A DNA stretch of 64,000 bases, taken from G963669295 sp963669295. Its GTDB lineage: Bacteria > Bacteroidota > Bacteroidia > Flavobacteriales_D > CALLUQ01. A program made the translations under genes and the position numbers. The notes beneath the pieces are model-generated. The model ran no database searches and was not told where the DNA came from. It saw only the letters and a program-made list of their open reading frames with translations. Where the stretch lies: positions 1,736,001 to 1,800,000 of the forward strand of contig OY769938.1 in assembly GCA_963669295.1 (NCBI GenBank), given 5' to 3'. Position 1 is the stretch's first letter. Each line of letters opens with the position of its first letter. Shown in pieces: positions 18,995-27,520 of the stretch.

Positions 18995-19510
18995 ACGCCA
19001 ATGGAGCAGCCTGCCCTGAGAAATGAAGGGTAATTGGCGTGAAGGTATGAACGCCAATGGAGCAGCCTGCCCTGAGAAATGAAGGGTAATTGGCGTGAAA
19101 GTATGAACGCCAATGGAGCAGCTTGCCCTGAAGAATGAAGGGTAATTGGCGTGAAAGTATGAACGCCAATGGAGCAGCCTGCCCTGAGAAATGAAGGGTA
19201 ATTGGCGTGAAAGTATGAACGCCAATGGAGCAGCCTGCCCTGAAGAATGAAGGGTAATTGGCGTGAAAGTATGAACGCCAATGGAGCAGCCTGCCCTGAA
19301 GAATGAAGGGTAATTGGCGTGAAGGTATGAACGCCAATGGAGCAGCCTGCCCTGAAGAATGAAGGGTAATTGGCGTGAAGATATGAACGCCAATGGAGCA
19401 GCCTGCCCTGAAGAATGAAGGGTAATTGGCGTGAAGATATGAACGCCAATGGAGCAGCCTGCCCTGAGAAATGAAGGGTAATTGGCGTGAAAGTATGAAC
19501 GCCAATGGAG
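18975..19510 (+). repeat. Tandem array of ten 56-bp units starting inside a coding sequence
   Basis: Units begin at 18975, 19031, 19087, 19143, 19199, 19255, 19311, 19367, 19423 and 19479, exactly 56 bp apart; the tenth is cut short near 19510. The first unit covers the last 19 coding bases and the stop of the TPR-SpoIIE gene. Each unit holds a perfect 8-bp inverted repeat, ATTGGCGT and ACGCCAAT, around a 10-nt loop. Complete units also contain a shorter dyad, CCCT...AGGG. Differences are confined mostly to the loop (GAAGGC, GAAAGT, GAAGAT) and a two-base swap (GAGAAATG or GAAGAATG). There are no variable spacers. Because 56 is not a multiple of three, the minus strand stays open in all three frames. 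Confidence 0.95.
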
Positions 19511-20107
19511 CCTGGCTACCCATCCTTTGTTCCGTATTCTATCCTATCGTAATTCGTGTTTAAACGCCACTCTTTTGGCAATTGTTCTCTTCCTTTTTTA
19601 AGGCCTTTTAGACTGTAAATTAGGTTGAATATTGAAGGGCGAGGGGTTGAATGTTGAAGGGTGAGGGGTTGAACTTCCAGGGGGTACCCCTTCGAGTTCC
19701 AACAGTGAAGGGTTGAATTTAACATATACCTGTTGGCGTTTGAAGGGGTATATGTTGATCATTCAATGGTTAAGGGTGCTCATTTGAACCTCCAACTGTT
19801 CAACTTTCAAGGGGTTGGGGTACTCCGTTCAATGAGTAGAGGTGGGCCTGTTCAATAGGTAGAGGTGCATGCTCAAACATAGCGTATGAACAACGTTGCA
19901 GCCCTCCATCATCAACGTTGGAGGTAGAAGTGTTGGTTCAACATATAACACTTAAAAGGCGAAGGGGTACCCCTTGAAATTTGATGTTCTATAGGTTGGC
20001 CTTTCAACATGTTATGGTTCAACTTTCAAGGGTATCATGTAATCCGTTGAATGGGGTAATGTTTGGCCGCAAACATGTGGCCCTCTTGCGTTGCACCTGT
20101 TTTGGGG
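19511..20107. repeat. Non-coding region with many dyads and a degenerate repeated word
   Basis: No gene is seen in about 600 bp. The perfect dyads are AACATATACC/GGTATATGTT (19721-19730 and 19747-19756), GGGGTACCCC (19681-19690), AAGGGGTACCCCTT (19962-19975) and AAGTGTT/AACACTT (19928-19934 and 19947-19953). A word close to GTTCAACTTTCAAGGG recurs near 19797 and 20018, and variants of GAAGGGGTA occur several times. This may be degenerate repeat DNA or a structured 3' region; its role is unknown. Confidence 0.6.
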
Positions 20108-23100
20108 TTATGGCGCTGGGTGGTTGCCTTTAAATACGGCTACTGGAGCGCTATTGCGGCTAATCAGTAACAGTGGTGCCTGCCCTTTCTTTTGAATCAT
20201 TTTGAGGTCTTTTACATCGCCCGCAGCAAAAAAACCAGAGGTGCTTAACGGCAATGGCTCAAACCCTCCTTTTCCATCTCCTTGCATCACCACGCCTACC
20301 GAAGCGTCGTGCCTACATGTTTCTACTTCGGCATGAAACAAGTTGCCTGCCATCACAACATCTTCATAACCATCGCCATTAAAATCGGCCACCACAATGC
20401 CTTGAGTTGCCGAAAGCTGTGCCTCATTGGGCAGGGCATGTACAATGAATTTACCATTGCCTTTGTTTTCGATGTAAGAGGTGTACATCCAATTGGCAGC
20501 ATAGTGCAATGCTTTGTTCAGTCCAAGGCCATATACCTCATCTACTGTGGCATTGCCAAATGCTTCGTAGGTTGGGAATTTCTCTTTTATGGAAGGCATT
20601 TGTTGCGACGAGCATTCCCGCCCACGAATGGGGTAGGCTTTGCCCTCGTTGAAATAGCTCAATACAATGTCGTAAGCATTGTTGTTGTCAAAATCATCGC
20701 AATACACCTCAAAAGGCGCTCCATCTACTCCTTTGTATTTGGAGTTCATGCCCAGGTTCCCGGCAAAATAATCTTTATCCCCATCTCCATCGGGGTCGCA
20801 CTCAGCCAGCGAAAACCACCATCCGGTATATTCCTCCAGGCCGGTTTTTACTTTTTTAAACTCCCCTTTGTGGTTGCGATATGTTTGTAGGTGCATCCAC
20901 TCGCCTGCCACCATCAAATCATCGTCGCCATCGCCATCGTAATCGGTCCATAGCGCATCGGTTACCATGCCTGCCTTTTCCAGCATAGGTGCCACTTGTA
21001 GTGTTACATCAGTAAAGACACCCCCGTTGTTTTGCAGTAAAGTACTGCGAGCAGGAAACGGGTATTTTCGGGGTACTAAACGCCCCCCCACAAACAAATC
21101 GATGTCGCCATCGCCATCAAAGTCGTGAGGCCGTACACACCCCGTGCTTTCTCGAATGTTAGGCAACGCATTAGGGGCGTGGGTAAAAGTGCCTTTGTTA
21201 TTGAGGTACAGCCGGTCTTGATAAGCAGAAGCTCCTGCTTCCCACTCGTTCGAGCCTGAAGCAATGTACAAGTCCAAATCTTTGTCGTTGTCGACATCAA
21301 AAAACACAGCATCAACATCTTCCGACGCAGCATGTGCAGCCCACGGCTGGCTGGTAGCCAATACAAATTTTTGTTGCGATTGCTGCACCCACAACTCTCC
21401 CTGATGGCCTGCAGCGCCACCCACAAAAAAATCGTCTAACCCATCTCCATTCACATCACCCACAGCAATTTTTGGTCCATGGTGCGACTGCTTGTGGGGC
21501 AGTAATACCTCGTGTTTGAAGTCGTTGTATGGCGTTTCGCGGTGCATGGATCGCACCTCACTTTGCGAGGTAAAGGAGTTGAACCATGGGGTTGTTGGCG
21601 GTGGTGTTTTGTTGGTAGAAGAAGCCTGGGAATGATCGATTATAATCGTGCCGTTTACCGGCAAATTTTGCATGGTTGTTTGCTTTCCTCCCGGCCAGGT
21701 TGCTTTCAGCTCCTTTATCAGAGCAGCATTCCCTAACCCAAAGTGCAGCAAGGGCTCGCCACTCGATAAGAAACCACGGGTAAGGGTAAGCTCTTGCATT
21801 TGTGTGCCTTCTTCAGTGGTAATTTCTACCCTCACCCCTATGCCAAAAGGGTTGTTTTTTGGGCCTTTAGGAACCACTTGCAAAAAAGCCCCCGAGCTAC
21901 TATGGTTCTCGTAAATGGAAGCTGTTTCGTCGAGGTTGTTGTACACCACATCAAGGTCTCCATCGCGATCCAGATCGGCCGTTACAGCACCGTTGGTAAA
22001 CCCGGGGTGATCCAGTCCCCAGTTTTCAGCTTCGTTTTTGAAGGTAAGGTTGCCTTGATTGTGAAACACATAATTGGCCACCTTTTCTACCGGCATGTTT
22101 GCCGTTAGTTCTTCGTAGTTTTCAAATACTTCCTGCAACGAAGCACCCATTAAGTTTTTCGAAAAGTCGTTGTTGCGCACATCGCGTCGCATGCCATTGG
22201 TAATGAGCAAATCCTTCCAACCATCATTGTCTAAATCGCTGAACAAGGCCGTCCAGCTCCAATCGGTATACGCAGTACCAGCCAGCTCTGCAATTTCGCT
22301 GAAGGTGCCATTGCCATTGTTGAGTTGTAGCATGTTTTGCATGTACTGAAAGTGTCTTCCCAGGTCTACATTTTCCCAAAATACTTCAGGGTTCATGCCC
22401 GACATGTTGGTTTTTTTGCGTCGGTTATCTTCCGCCATCATATCGAGCACTACCAGGTCGAGTAAGCCGTCGTTATTGAAGTCGGCCATGTCGCTGCCCA
22501 TCGAAAAGTTGGAGGTATGGTTAAAGGCATTGTAGCTTCCTTCTTTAAACGTGCCATTGCCCTGGTTAAACCAGTAATTGTCTTTTTCCGAATAATCGTT
22601 GGCCACATACAAATCTGTCCAGCCATCGTTGTTCAAATCGCCAGCCATAACACTTAGCCCAAAAGCCCAGTTGCGTACTCCTGCCTCGTTGGTTACATCA
22701 GTAAATGTGCCGTCGGCCTCTTGCCGAAACAGTTTGTCGGTGTCTAAATCTCGTGGCGATTTTTCTTGCTCCAGCCGGTAGTCCATTGGAGCATGGTATT
22801 GTATGGGTTGGTTCACCACATACAGGTCCATATCATCATCACCATCGTAATCAAAAAACGTAGCGTGATTGGTGCGCGCCCGATCGGCCACCCCTAACTT
22901 TTCAGCACTCTCGGTAAATGTAAGGTCACCGTTGTTGAGGTACAGCAGGTTGGCACATTTTTCTTCTTCGCCCATGTACACCCCCGCCTGGCACACATAG
23001 ATATCGAGCCAACCATCGGCATTTACATCGGCCATGGTAACACCAGTGGTCCAGTAAGGTGAGCCGGCCACCCCTGCTTTTTCTGTCACATCTTCAAACT

Positions 23101-23392
23101 GCAGGTTGCCCTTATTTAAATAGAGCTTGTTGGGCACCATGTTGCCCGTAAAATACAAATCGGGTAGCCCATCATTATTAACATCGCCCACAGCCACTCC
23201 TCCTCCATTGTATATGTTCATATAGGTAAAGAAGTTGAGCTCGGCCGTTTCCTTGATGTTGTTAGAAAAGGTAATTCCGCTTTCTACAGCGGCTATGGGT
23301 TGAAAACGCTTGCCCCGTACTTGCCCGTTAGCCACGCCTAAAGTCAGGCATAGCAGTAACAAAACAGGGGGATATTTCAACGCAAAATTCAA
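20108..23392 (-). CDS. VCBS/FG-GAP repeat protein with ASPIC/UnbV domain (CRTAC-like)
   Basis: 1094 residues with a signal peptide (ending GVANGQ). About a dozen VCBS/FG-GAP repeats of the type VGDVNNDGLPDLYFTGN, MADVNADGWLDIYV and DYDGDDDMDLYV carry D-x-D-x-D calcium-binding loops and should fold as beta-propellers. An ASPIC/UnbV module lies near residues 530-585 (GEPLLHFGLG...VTWPGG-like). Such proteins are common among exported Bacteroidota surface proteins, but the enzymatic or binding role is not established. No sorting domain is visible at the C-terminus. The start is a TTG at 23392: it begins the signal peptide, there is no ATG nearby, and an in-frame TAA lies five codons upstream. Confidence 0.88.
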   Translation of the reverse strand: MNFALKYPPVLLLLCLTLGVANGQVRGKRFQPIAAVESGITFSNNIKETAELNFFTYMNIYNGGGVAVGDVNNDGLPDLYFTGNMVPNKLYLNKGNLQFEDVTEKAGVAGSPYWTTGVTMADVNADGWLDIYVCQAGVYMGEEEKCANLLYLNNGDLTFTESAEKLGVADRARTNHATFFDYDGDDDMDLYVVNQPIQYHAPMDYRLEQEKSPRDLDTDKLFRQEADGTFTDVTNEAGVRNWAFGLSVMAGDLNNDGWTDLYVANDYSEKDNYWFNQGNGTFKEGSYNAFNHTSNFSMGSDMADFNNDGLLDLVVLDMMAEDNRRKKTNMSGMNPEVFWENVDLGRHFQYMQNMLQLNNGNGTFSEIAELAGTAYTDWSWTALFSDLDNDGWKDLLITNGMRRDVRNNDFSKNLMGASLQEVFENYEELTANMPVEKVANYVFHNQGNLTFKNEAENWGLDHPGFTNGAVTADLDRDGDLDVVYNNLDETASIYENHSSSGAFLQVVPKGPKNNPFGIGVRVEITTEEGTQMQELTLTRGFLSSGEPLLHFGLGNAALIKELKATWPGGKQTTMQNLPVNGTIIIDHSQASSTNKTPPPTTPWFNSFTSQSEVRSMHRETPYNDFKHEVLLPHKQSHHGPKIAVGDVNGDGLDDFFVGGAAGHQGELWVQQSQQKFVLATSQPWAAHAASEDVDAVFFDVDNDKDLDLYIASGSNEWEAGASAYQDRLYLNNKGTFTHAPNALPNIRESTGCVRPHDFDGDGDIDLFVGGRLVPRKYPFPARSTLLQNNGGVFTDVTLQVAPMLEKAGMVTDALWTDYDGDGDDDLMVAGEWMHLQTYRNHKGEFKKVKTGLEEYTGWWFSLAECDPDGDGDKDYFAGNLGMNSKYKGVDGAPFEVYCDDFDNNNAYDIVLSYFNEGKAYPIRGRECSSQQMPSIKEKFPTYEAFGNATVDEVYGLGLNKALHYAANWMYTSYIENKGNGKFIVHALPNEAQLSATQGIVVADFNGDGYEDVVMAGNLFHAEVETCRHDASVGVVMQGDGKGGFEPLPLSTSGFFAAGDVKDLKMIQKKGQAPLLLISRNSAPVAVFKGNHPAP

Positions 23393-23476
23393 CGTGTTGT
23401 AAAATTACACAAATCTTTTTGGGGTAGGTCATGCAACCTTTGCCCCTTTATTTTCGTCTATAAGAAAATCCAGCGC

Positions 23477-25093
23477 ATGCGTTTAATCGTTTTACTGCTT
23501 CTTATTGTCTCTAATTCGCTTTATGCACAGGTTACTTTTAACCACACCTATGGCGGAACAAACTGGGATTTCGGGAGCAGCATCTGGCCCACCACTGATG
23601 GTCATTACCTGGTAGCTGGGTATACAGAAAGTTTCACAGTAGGGTTCCTCGACATGTATATGCTCAAAATGGATTCGTGTGGCAACGAGGTATGGTACAA
23701 CTCTTTTGGCACTACCGGACAAGATTATGGTCAGGCACTCATTGAAGCCAGCAGCGGGCGGTACTATGCTGCAGGAGGTGTTGGGGCTCATCCTATTTGG
23801 CTCCTGGAACTGAACCCTTTAACTGGCGATACGTTGTGGCGAAAAGTGTTTACGGGCGATCTAGATCCAAATGTACAAGGGTTACAAGAAACGCTGGAAG
23901 GTGATTTGTTGATTACTGCAGCACGCAATATTGCAGGCACCCCCATACAAGTTATCAGGCTTATTAAAACCGACCCCAATGGCAACCTTATGTGGGTACA
24001 AGAGTATGGCGACACTGTGGTAAACTACTGGGCCATGGAAACCGCACTTGCTACCGACAGCGGGTATGTGGTGGCTGGAGGATATTACGACACCACCATT
24101 AGTGAAAATCAGGCATTGCTCATTAAAACCGACAGGAATGGCAGTGTACTGTGGCAAAAAACATACGGCTATGGTGTTCGAGCCTCCTTCAATGCCATTG
24201 ATGCCACCAACGATGGTGGGTTTATTATGGCAGGCAGCATATGGTATCAAAATATTTATGTAGTACGTGTTAATGGTAATGGCGATACCCTATGGACCAA
24301 AACCCTGGACCTTTCGTTCAATGATGTGGCCTTTGGCGTTCGGCAAACTCCCGATAGTGGGTTTATTGTAGTAGGCGAAGGTGCCTATTATGGATGGGGC
24401 AATTGGGATCAATATGCTATTAAGCTTGACAGTGCTGGCAATACCGTATGGATGCGTGGATACGGTGGTGCTGAAGCCGACTACATTCGCGATGTACGCC
24501 TCGCCAACGATGGTGGTTTTGTGTTTTGTGGCACCACAAAAAGTGCCGGCAACGGACAACAAGATGTATCGCTTATTAAAACCGACAGTCATGGTATAGT
24601 ACTCCCTCCGCCCGTATTAAACATCTCAGTAGTAGATACCACGGCACTGGTTACTGATAGCACCTTTTGTGCAGGAAGCACCATTTATTTACATGCAGAC
24701 TCAGCACAAAGCCCTGTAACCTGGAGCACTGGCGATACTACATTAACCATTGCCATTACTACACCGGGCACTTATACTGTAGGTTATGGACAAGGGTGTT
24801 ATGCTGTACCGGATGCCATTACCCTCGATACTGTGTATTGCGACCCTACAGGTATTGAGCAGCAACAGCAGAAAGCAGCACAACTGTTTCCCAACCCCAT
24901 GCAAGCGCAAGCTACCATTATTGCTCCTGGATCTGAGGAGTTATTGCTGTTAGACCTGTCGGGCGGAATAGTGGCGCACACCCGGCTACAAAATGGTCGG
25001 GGAGTACTGTATCGCCATCAGTTGCAACGAGGCATTTATTTCTATCGCACAATGGGTAAAAAACAATATACCGGGAAAGTGATGCTTGAGTAG
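23477..25093 (+). CDS. Secreted repeat protein with T9SS type A sorting domain
   Basis: 538 residues with a signal peptide (ending SLYAQ). Residues ~20-370 contain about seven repeats of roughly 50 residues built on W-x-K-x-YG, A-x-x-GGY/FI-x-AG and ALLIKTDRNGSVLW, a pattern that should make a beta-propeller. A short Ig-like stretch follows (VTWSTGDTTLTIAITTPGTYTV). The C-terminus is a type A sorting domain: AQLFPNPMQAQATI, then GIYFYRTMGKKQYTGKVMLE. It should be secreted by T9SS and surface-anchored. It is divergent from the VCBS protein gene with an 84-bp gap. No specific ligand or activity can be assigned. Confidence 0.87.
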   Translation: MRLIVLLLLIVSNSLYAQVTFNHTYGGTNWDFGSSIWPTTDGHYLVAGYTESFTVGFLDMYMLKMDSCGNEVWYNSFGTTGQDYGQALIEASSGRYYAAGGVGAHPIWLLELNPLTGDTLWRKVFTGDLDPNVQGLQETLEGDLLITAARNIAGTPIQVIRLIKTDPNGNLMWVQEYGDTVVNYWAMETALATDSGYVVAGGYYDTTISENQALLIKTDRNGSVLWQKTYGYGVRASFNAIDATNDGGFIMAGSIWYQNIYVVRVNGNGDTLWTKTLDLSFNDVAFGVRQTPDSGFIVVGEGAYYGWGNWDQYAIKLDSAGNTVWMRGYGGAEADYIRDVRLANDGGFVFCGTTKSAGNGQQDVSLIKTDSHGIVLPPPVLNISVVDTTALVTDSTFCAGSTIYLHADSAQSPVTWSTGDTTLTIAITTPGTYTVGYGQGCYAVPDAITLDTVYCDPTGIEQQQQKAAQLFPNPMQAQATIIAPGSEELLLLDLSGGIVAHTRLQNGRGVLYRHQLQRGIYFYRTMGKKQYTGKVMLE

Positions 25094-25146
25094 CACCTTA
25101 CCACATAAAATAGTACGCAAGATGATACTTGCATAACACATACAAT

Positions 25147-26310
25147 ATGAAATTGAACAACAACGATGCTTTTGAAGGGTTAGACGACGACGCCAAAAAG
25201 AATGTAGAAGAAAAGGTGGCGGAAGAACAGTTTAAAGCTGCTGTTCGAAAAGATTTAGAAGAAAACCCTAAGTACAAAGGTTTTTTTGCGCCATATGCCA
25301 GGCACTCGGTAGAGTCGTTTATCAATGCCTATGTGCACCATAAATTGATGTATACCAAACATGCTAAATGGTTCAGCAAGAAAGCGGAAGAAGAAGCGTT
25401 GGAATATCGGCCACAAGCAGAAGAAGCGTTGTGGGACATCCAGCGAAAGAAATTGTTTGATCTACAGTGCCAATGGCGGGCAGGGTTGATACAGTTAGAT
25501 GGCATTGATTGCACCTGGGACTTTGATGTATGGGAACGCAACATTGCTTCCTGCCCTCATATCGCCCCTGTTAACGACGACGATGTTGCACTATACATGC
25601 AGTACTTAAGCAATCCTTTGGCAGCAAGTTGCTCGGTGCCCGCTACCGAAGATTTTGGCACGCTACATGCCACCGTAGAAGATGGCGAAGGGCCTGGCTG
25701 GTTTCTGTTTCACAACAACCACACCACTGCCGGGCAGTACCTGTTGCTGCCCGACAAAAAATATGAAATGGAATGCTACTATCGTCACCTATACTACCTG
25801 GCGCAAACCGAAAACAAACCTTCGTCCGATGCCTCTTCAGACGGTCTTGACTATATCCCTCAGAAAAAAAAGCCATGGATTGCCAACACCTTCATTGAGG
25901 ACTTTGAGCCTTTTGTGAAGCGATTTGAAAGCAGTGCCGATTATCAGAAGTACATCAACTATAAAAACGGAAGTACTCAGGCCGTACGCGATGAAGACAT
26001 TGACGATGCATGGCTTGATGAGCAAGTGCATGATTTGATGTTCGACCTACAAGACATTAAAGAAAAAATTCCTATTCGTGCCAACGACGATTGGCGGGTA
26101 GCGCTCATTGAAGCAGTAGCTCTTTTTAAGAACAAGAAAATTGCCAAAGCACTTCCAGCGGTATACGAAGATTACCGGTTTAAATTGGAAATGGGCATTG
26201 GCTACGAAACCGATTTTAGCAGCTCGTTGCAAGAACTCTACGATAGAGCACGAGAGCAAGTGTTGGATGGCCGCGAGTTAAACGGAGAACCACGTGATTT
26301 TAATTTCTAA
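25147..26310 (+). CDS. Unrecognised protein, first of a paralogous pair
   Basis: 387 residues, acidic, with no signal peptide or membrane segment, so cytoplasmic. I do not recognise the family. Its neighbour at 26315 is a clear paralogue: shared blocks include KDLEENPKYKGFF, ALEYRPQAEEALWDIQ, KKLFDLQCQWRA, GPGWFLFHN, DYQKYINYKN, KEKIPIRA-DDWRV and a nearly identical end, GRELNGEPRDFNF. The Trp/Cys-containing core and conserved last 13 residues suggest a structural or interaction surface at the C-terminus. The ATG at 25147 was chosen over a TTG at 25129. The downstream start lies 4 nt after this stop, so the two are co-transcribed and may form a heteromer. Confidence 0.8.
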   Translation: MKLNNNDAFEGLDDDAKKNVEEKVAEEQFKAAVRKDLEENPKYKGFFAPYARHSVESFINAYVHHKLMYTKHAKWFSKKAEEEALEYRPQAEEALWDIQRKKLFDLQCQWRAGLIQLDGIDCTWDFDVWERNIASCPHIAPVNDDDVALYMQYLSNPLAASCSVPATEDFGTLHATVEDGEGPGWFLFHNNHTTAGQYLLLPDKKYEMECYYRHLYYLAQTENKPSSDASSDGLDYIPQKKKPWIANTFIEDFEPFVKRFESSADYQKYINYKNGSTQAVRDEDIDDAWLDEQVHDLMFDLQDIKEKIPIRANDDWRVALIEAVALFKNKKIAKALPAVYEDYRFKLEMGIGYETDFSSSLQELYDRAREQVLDGRELNGEPRDFNF

Positions 26311-26314
26311 TGCC

Positions 26315-27433
26315 ATGGATGAAGACGAAAACCAATCGCTTTCCGATAAGTTGAAACAAAACCTGGGCAAAGGCCACCAGGGCAAAAATTTGAGCAAAGA
26401 CATCCAAAAAGACCTGGAAGAAAACCCGCGATACAAAGCGTATTTTGAACAACACAACAGCAGTAGTATTAAGTTCTTTATTGAACGTTACGCTCAAATT
26501 AAAAACGACTACATTCAATTTTCCGAGCGGTATCGTGCCGATGCAGAAAGTAAAGCGTTGGCCTACCGCCCGCAAGCTGAAGAGTGCCTGTGGGACATTC
26601 AGTTAAAAAAGTTGTTTGACTTACAGTGCCAATGGCGGGCCGAACAGGTAGTACTGGAAGGCGTTACCTCCACCATCGATTTTCGCTGGTGGAAAAAAAA
26701 CATCAAGACCTGCCCTTTTCTCGACCCTATTACCAGCGAGGAAGTAGACCTATATGTGCAATTTTTAGATGGCCGAACTACCAAGCGTAAAGCATGGGGC
26801 ATGGAGTGGAAATATTTTGAGGAAATCAAAGAAGACTTATTGCAGGAAAAAGGTCCTGCCTGGTTCCGTTTTCATAACGACCTTACAGGACGTCATTCCC
26901 TCCTACACCTCCCCGACATTCGAGGTGATAAAGAAGAGCACTACCGCAACGTCTATTTCAACCATCAAAAGCAACAGCAAATTGCCGATGGTACTTATAA
27001 AGAGTATGAAATGGATGAAAAACCGGATTTAGATGTTTCTAATCCCGCACAAGTGAAGGCTTTTGTAAAGCAATTTGAGTCGCAAGTAGATTATGAGCGT
27101 TACCTCAACTACGCCAATGCCAAAAATGCTGACGATTTAACAGACATGGTAAACCACTACATCCAATTCATGCATACCATTAAAGAACCCATTCCTATTG
27201 CCGCACATTCCGATTGGCGTGTGGGGGTTATTAAGGCGTTGGAAGCTTATGAAAATCGTAAAATTGCACAGGTATTGCACCATGTGTTTGAAGACTACCA
27301 ATTTAAGCTGGAGATGGGCATTGGTTATGAAATGGTAGAAGACAAAAGCATTGAGCACCTCATTGACATGGTAAAAACCCAAATACTTACCGGAAGGGAG
27401 TTGAGTGGCGAACCCAGGGATTTTAACTTTTAA
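26315..27433 (+). CDS. Unrecognised protein, second of a paralogous pair
   Basis: 372 residues, cytoplasmic by sequence. It shares with the preceding gene the blocks KDLEENPRYKAYF, ALAYRPQAEECLWDIQ, KKLFDLQCQWRAE, GPAWFRFHND, DYERYLNYAN, KEPIPIAAHSDWRV, YQFKLEMGIGYE and the end GRELSGEPRDFNF. The N-terminal 40 residues and the middle (150-170, 215-245) differ, as expected after a tandem duplication with divergence. Function unknown. ATG 26315 was chosen; an in-frame GTG at 26294 would overlap the upstream gene. A strong hairpin follows at 27461-27489. Confidence 0.8.
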   Translation: MDEDENQSLSDKLKQNLGKGHQGKNLSKDIQKDLEENPRYKAYFEQHNSSSIKFFIERYAQIKNDYIQFSERYRADAESKALAYRPQAEECLWDIQLKKLFDLQCQWRAEQVVLEGVTSTIDFRWWKKNIKTCPFLDPITSEEVDLYVQFLDGRTTKRKAWGMEWKYFEEIKEDLLQEKGPAWFRFHNDLTGRHSLLHLPDIRGDKEEHYRNVYFNHQKQQQIADGTYKEYEMDEKPDLDVSNPAQVKAFVKQFESQVDYERYLNYANAKNADDLTDMVNHYIQFMHTIKEPIPIAAHSDWRVGVIKALEAYENRKIAQVLHHVFEDYQFKLEMGIGYEMVEDKSIEHLIDMVKTQILTGRELSGEPRDFNF

Positions 27434-27460
27434 TGCTTTGGGTTATTGCTTGCTGGCACA

Positions 27461-27489
27461 AACACATCCCGGTATTTCCGGGACGTGTT
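27461..27489. terminator. Hairpin between convergent genes
   Basis: AACACATCCCGG and CCGGGACGTGTT pair over 12 positions with one mismatch around a 5-nt loop, between the stops at 27433 (plus) and 27521 (minus). It lacks a long T run on either side, so it may be a weak or bidirectional terminator. Confidence 0.5.
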
Positions 27490-27520
27490 AATGTTAAGGG
27501 TACCCGCCCCCGAATACCCC

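Noticed and set aside
18975..19510. CRISPR array
   Set aside because: The units are contiguous 56-bp copies without variable spacers, and no cas genes are present.
18904..19523. Three long antisense open frames over the tandem array
   Set aside because: The 56-bp period lets all three minus frames stay open by chance; the encoded peptides are repeat shadows with no start context or homologous pattern.
19511..20107. Gene in the dyad-rich gap
   Set aside because: No open frame of useful length with a plausible start exists apart from extensions of the antisense array frames.
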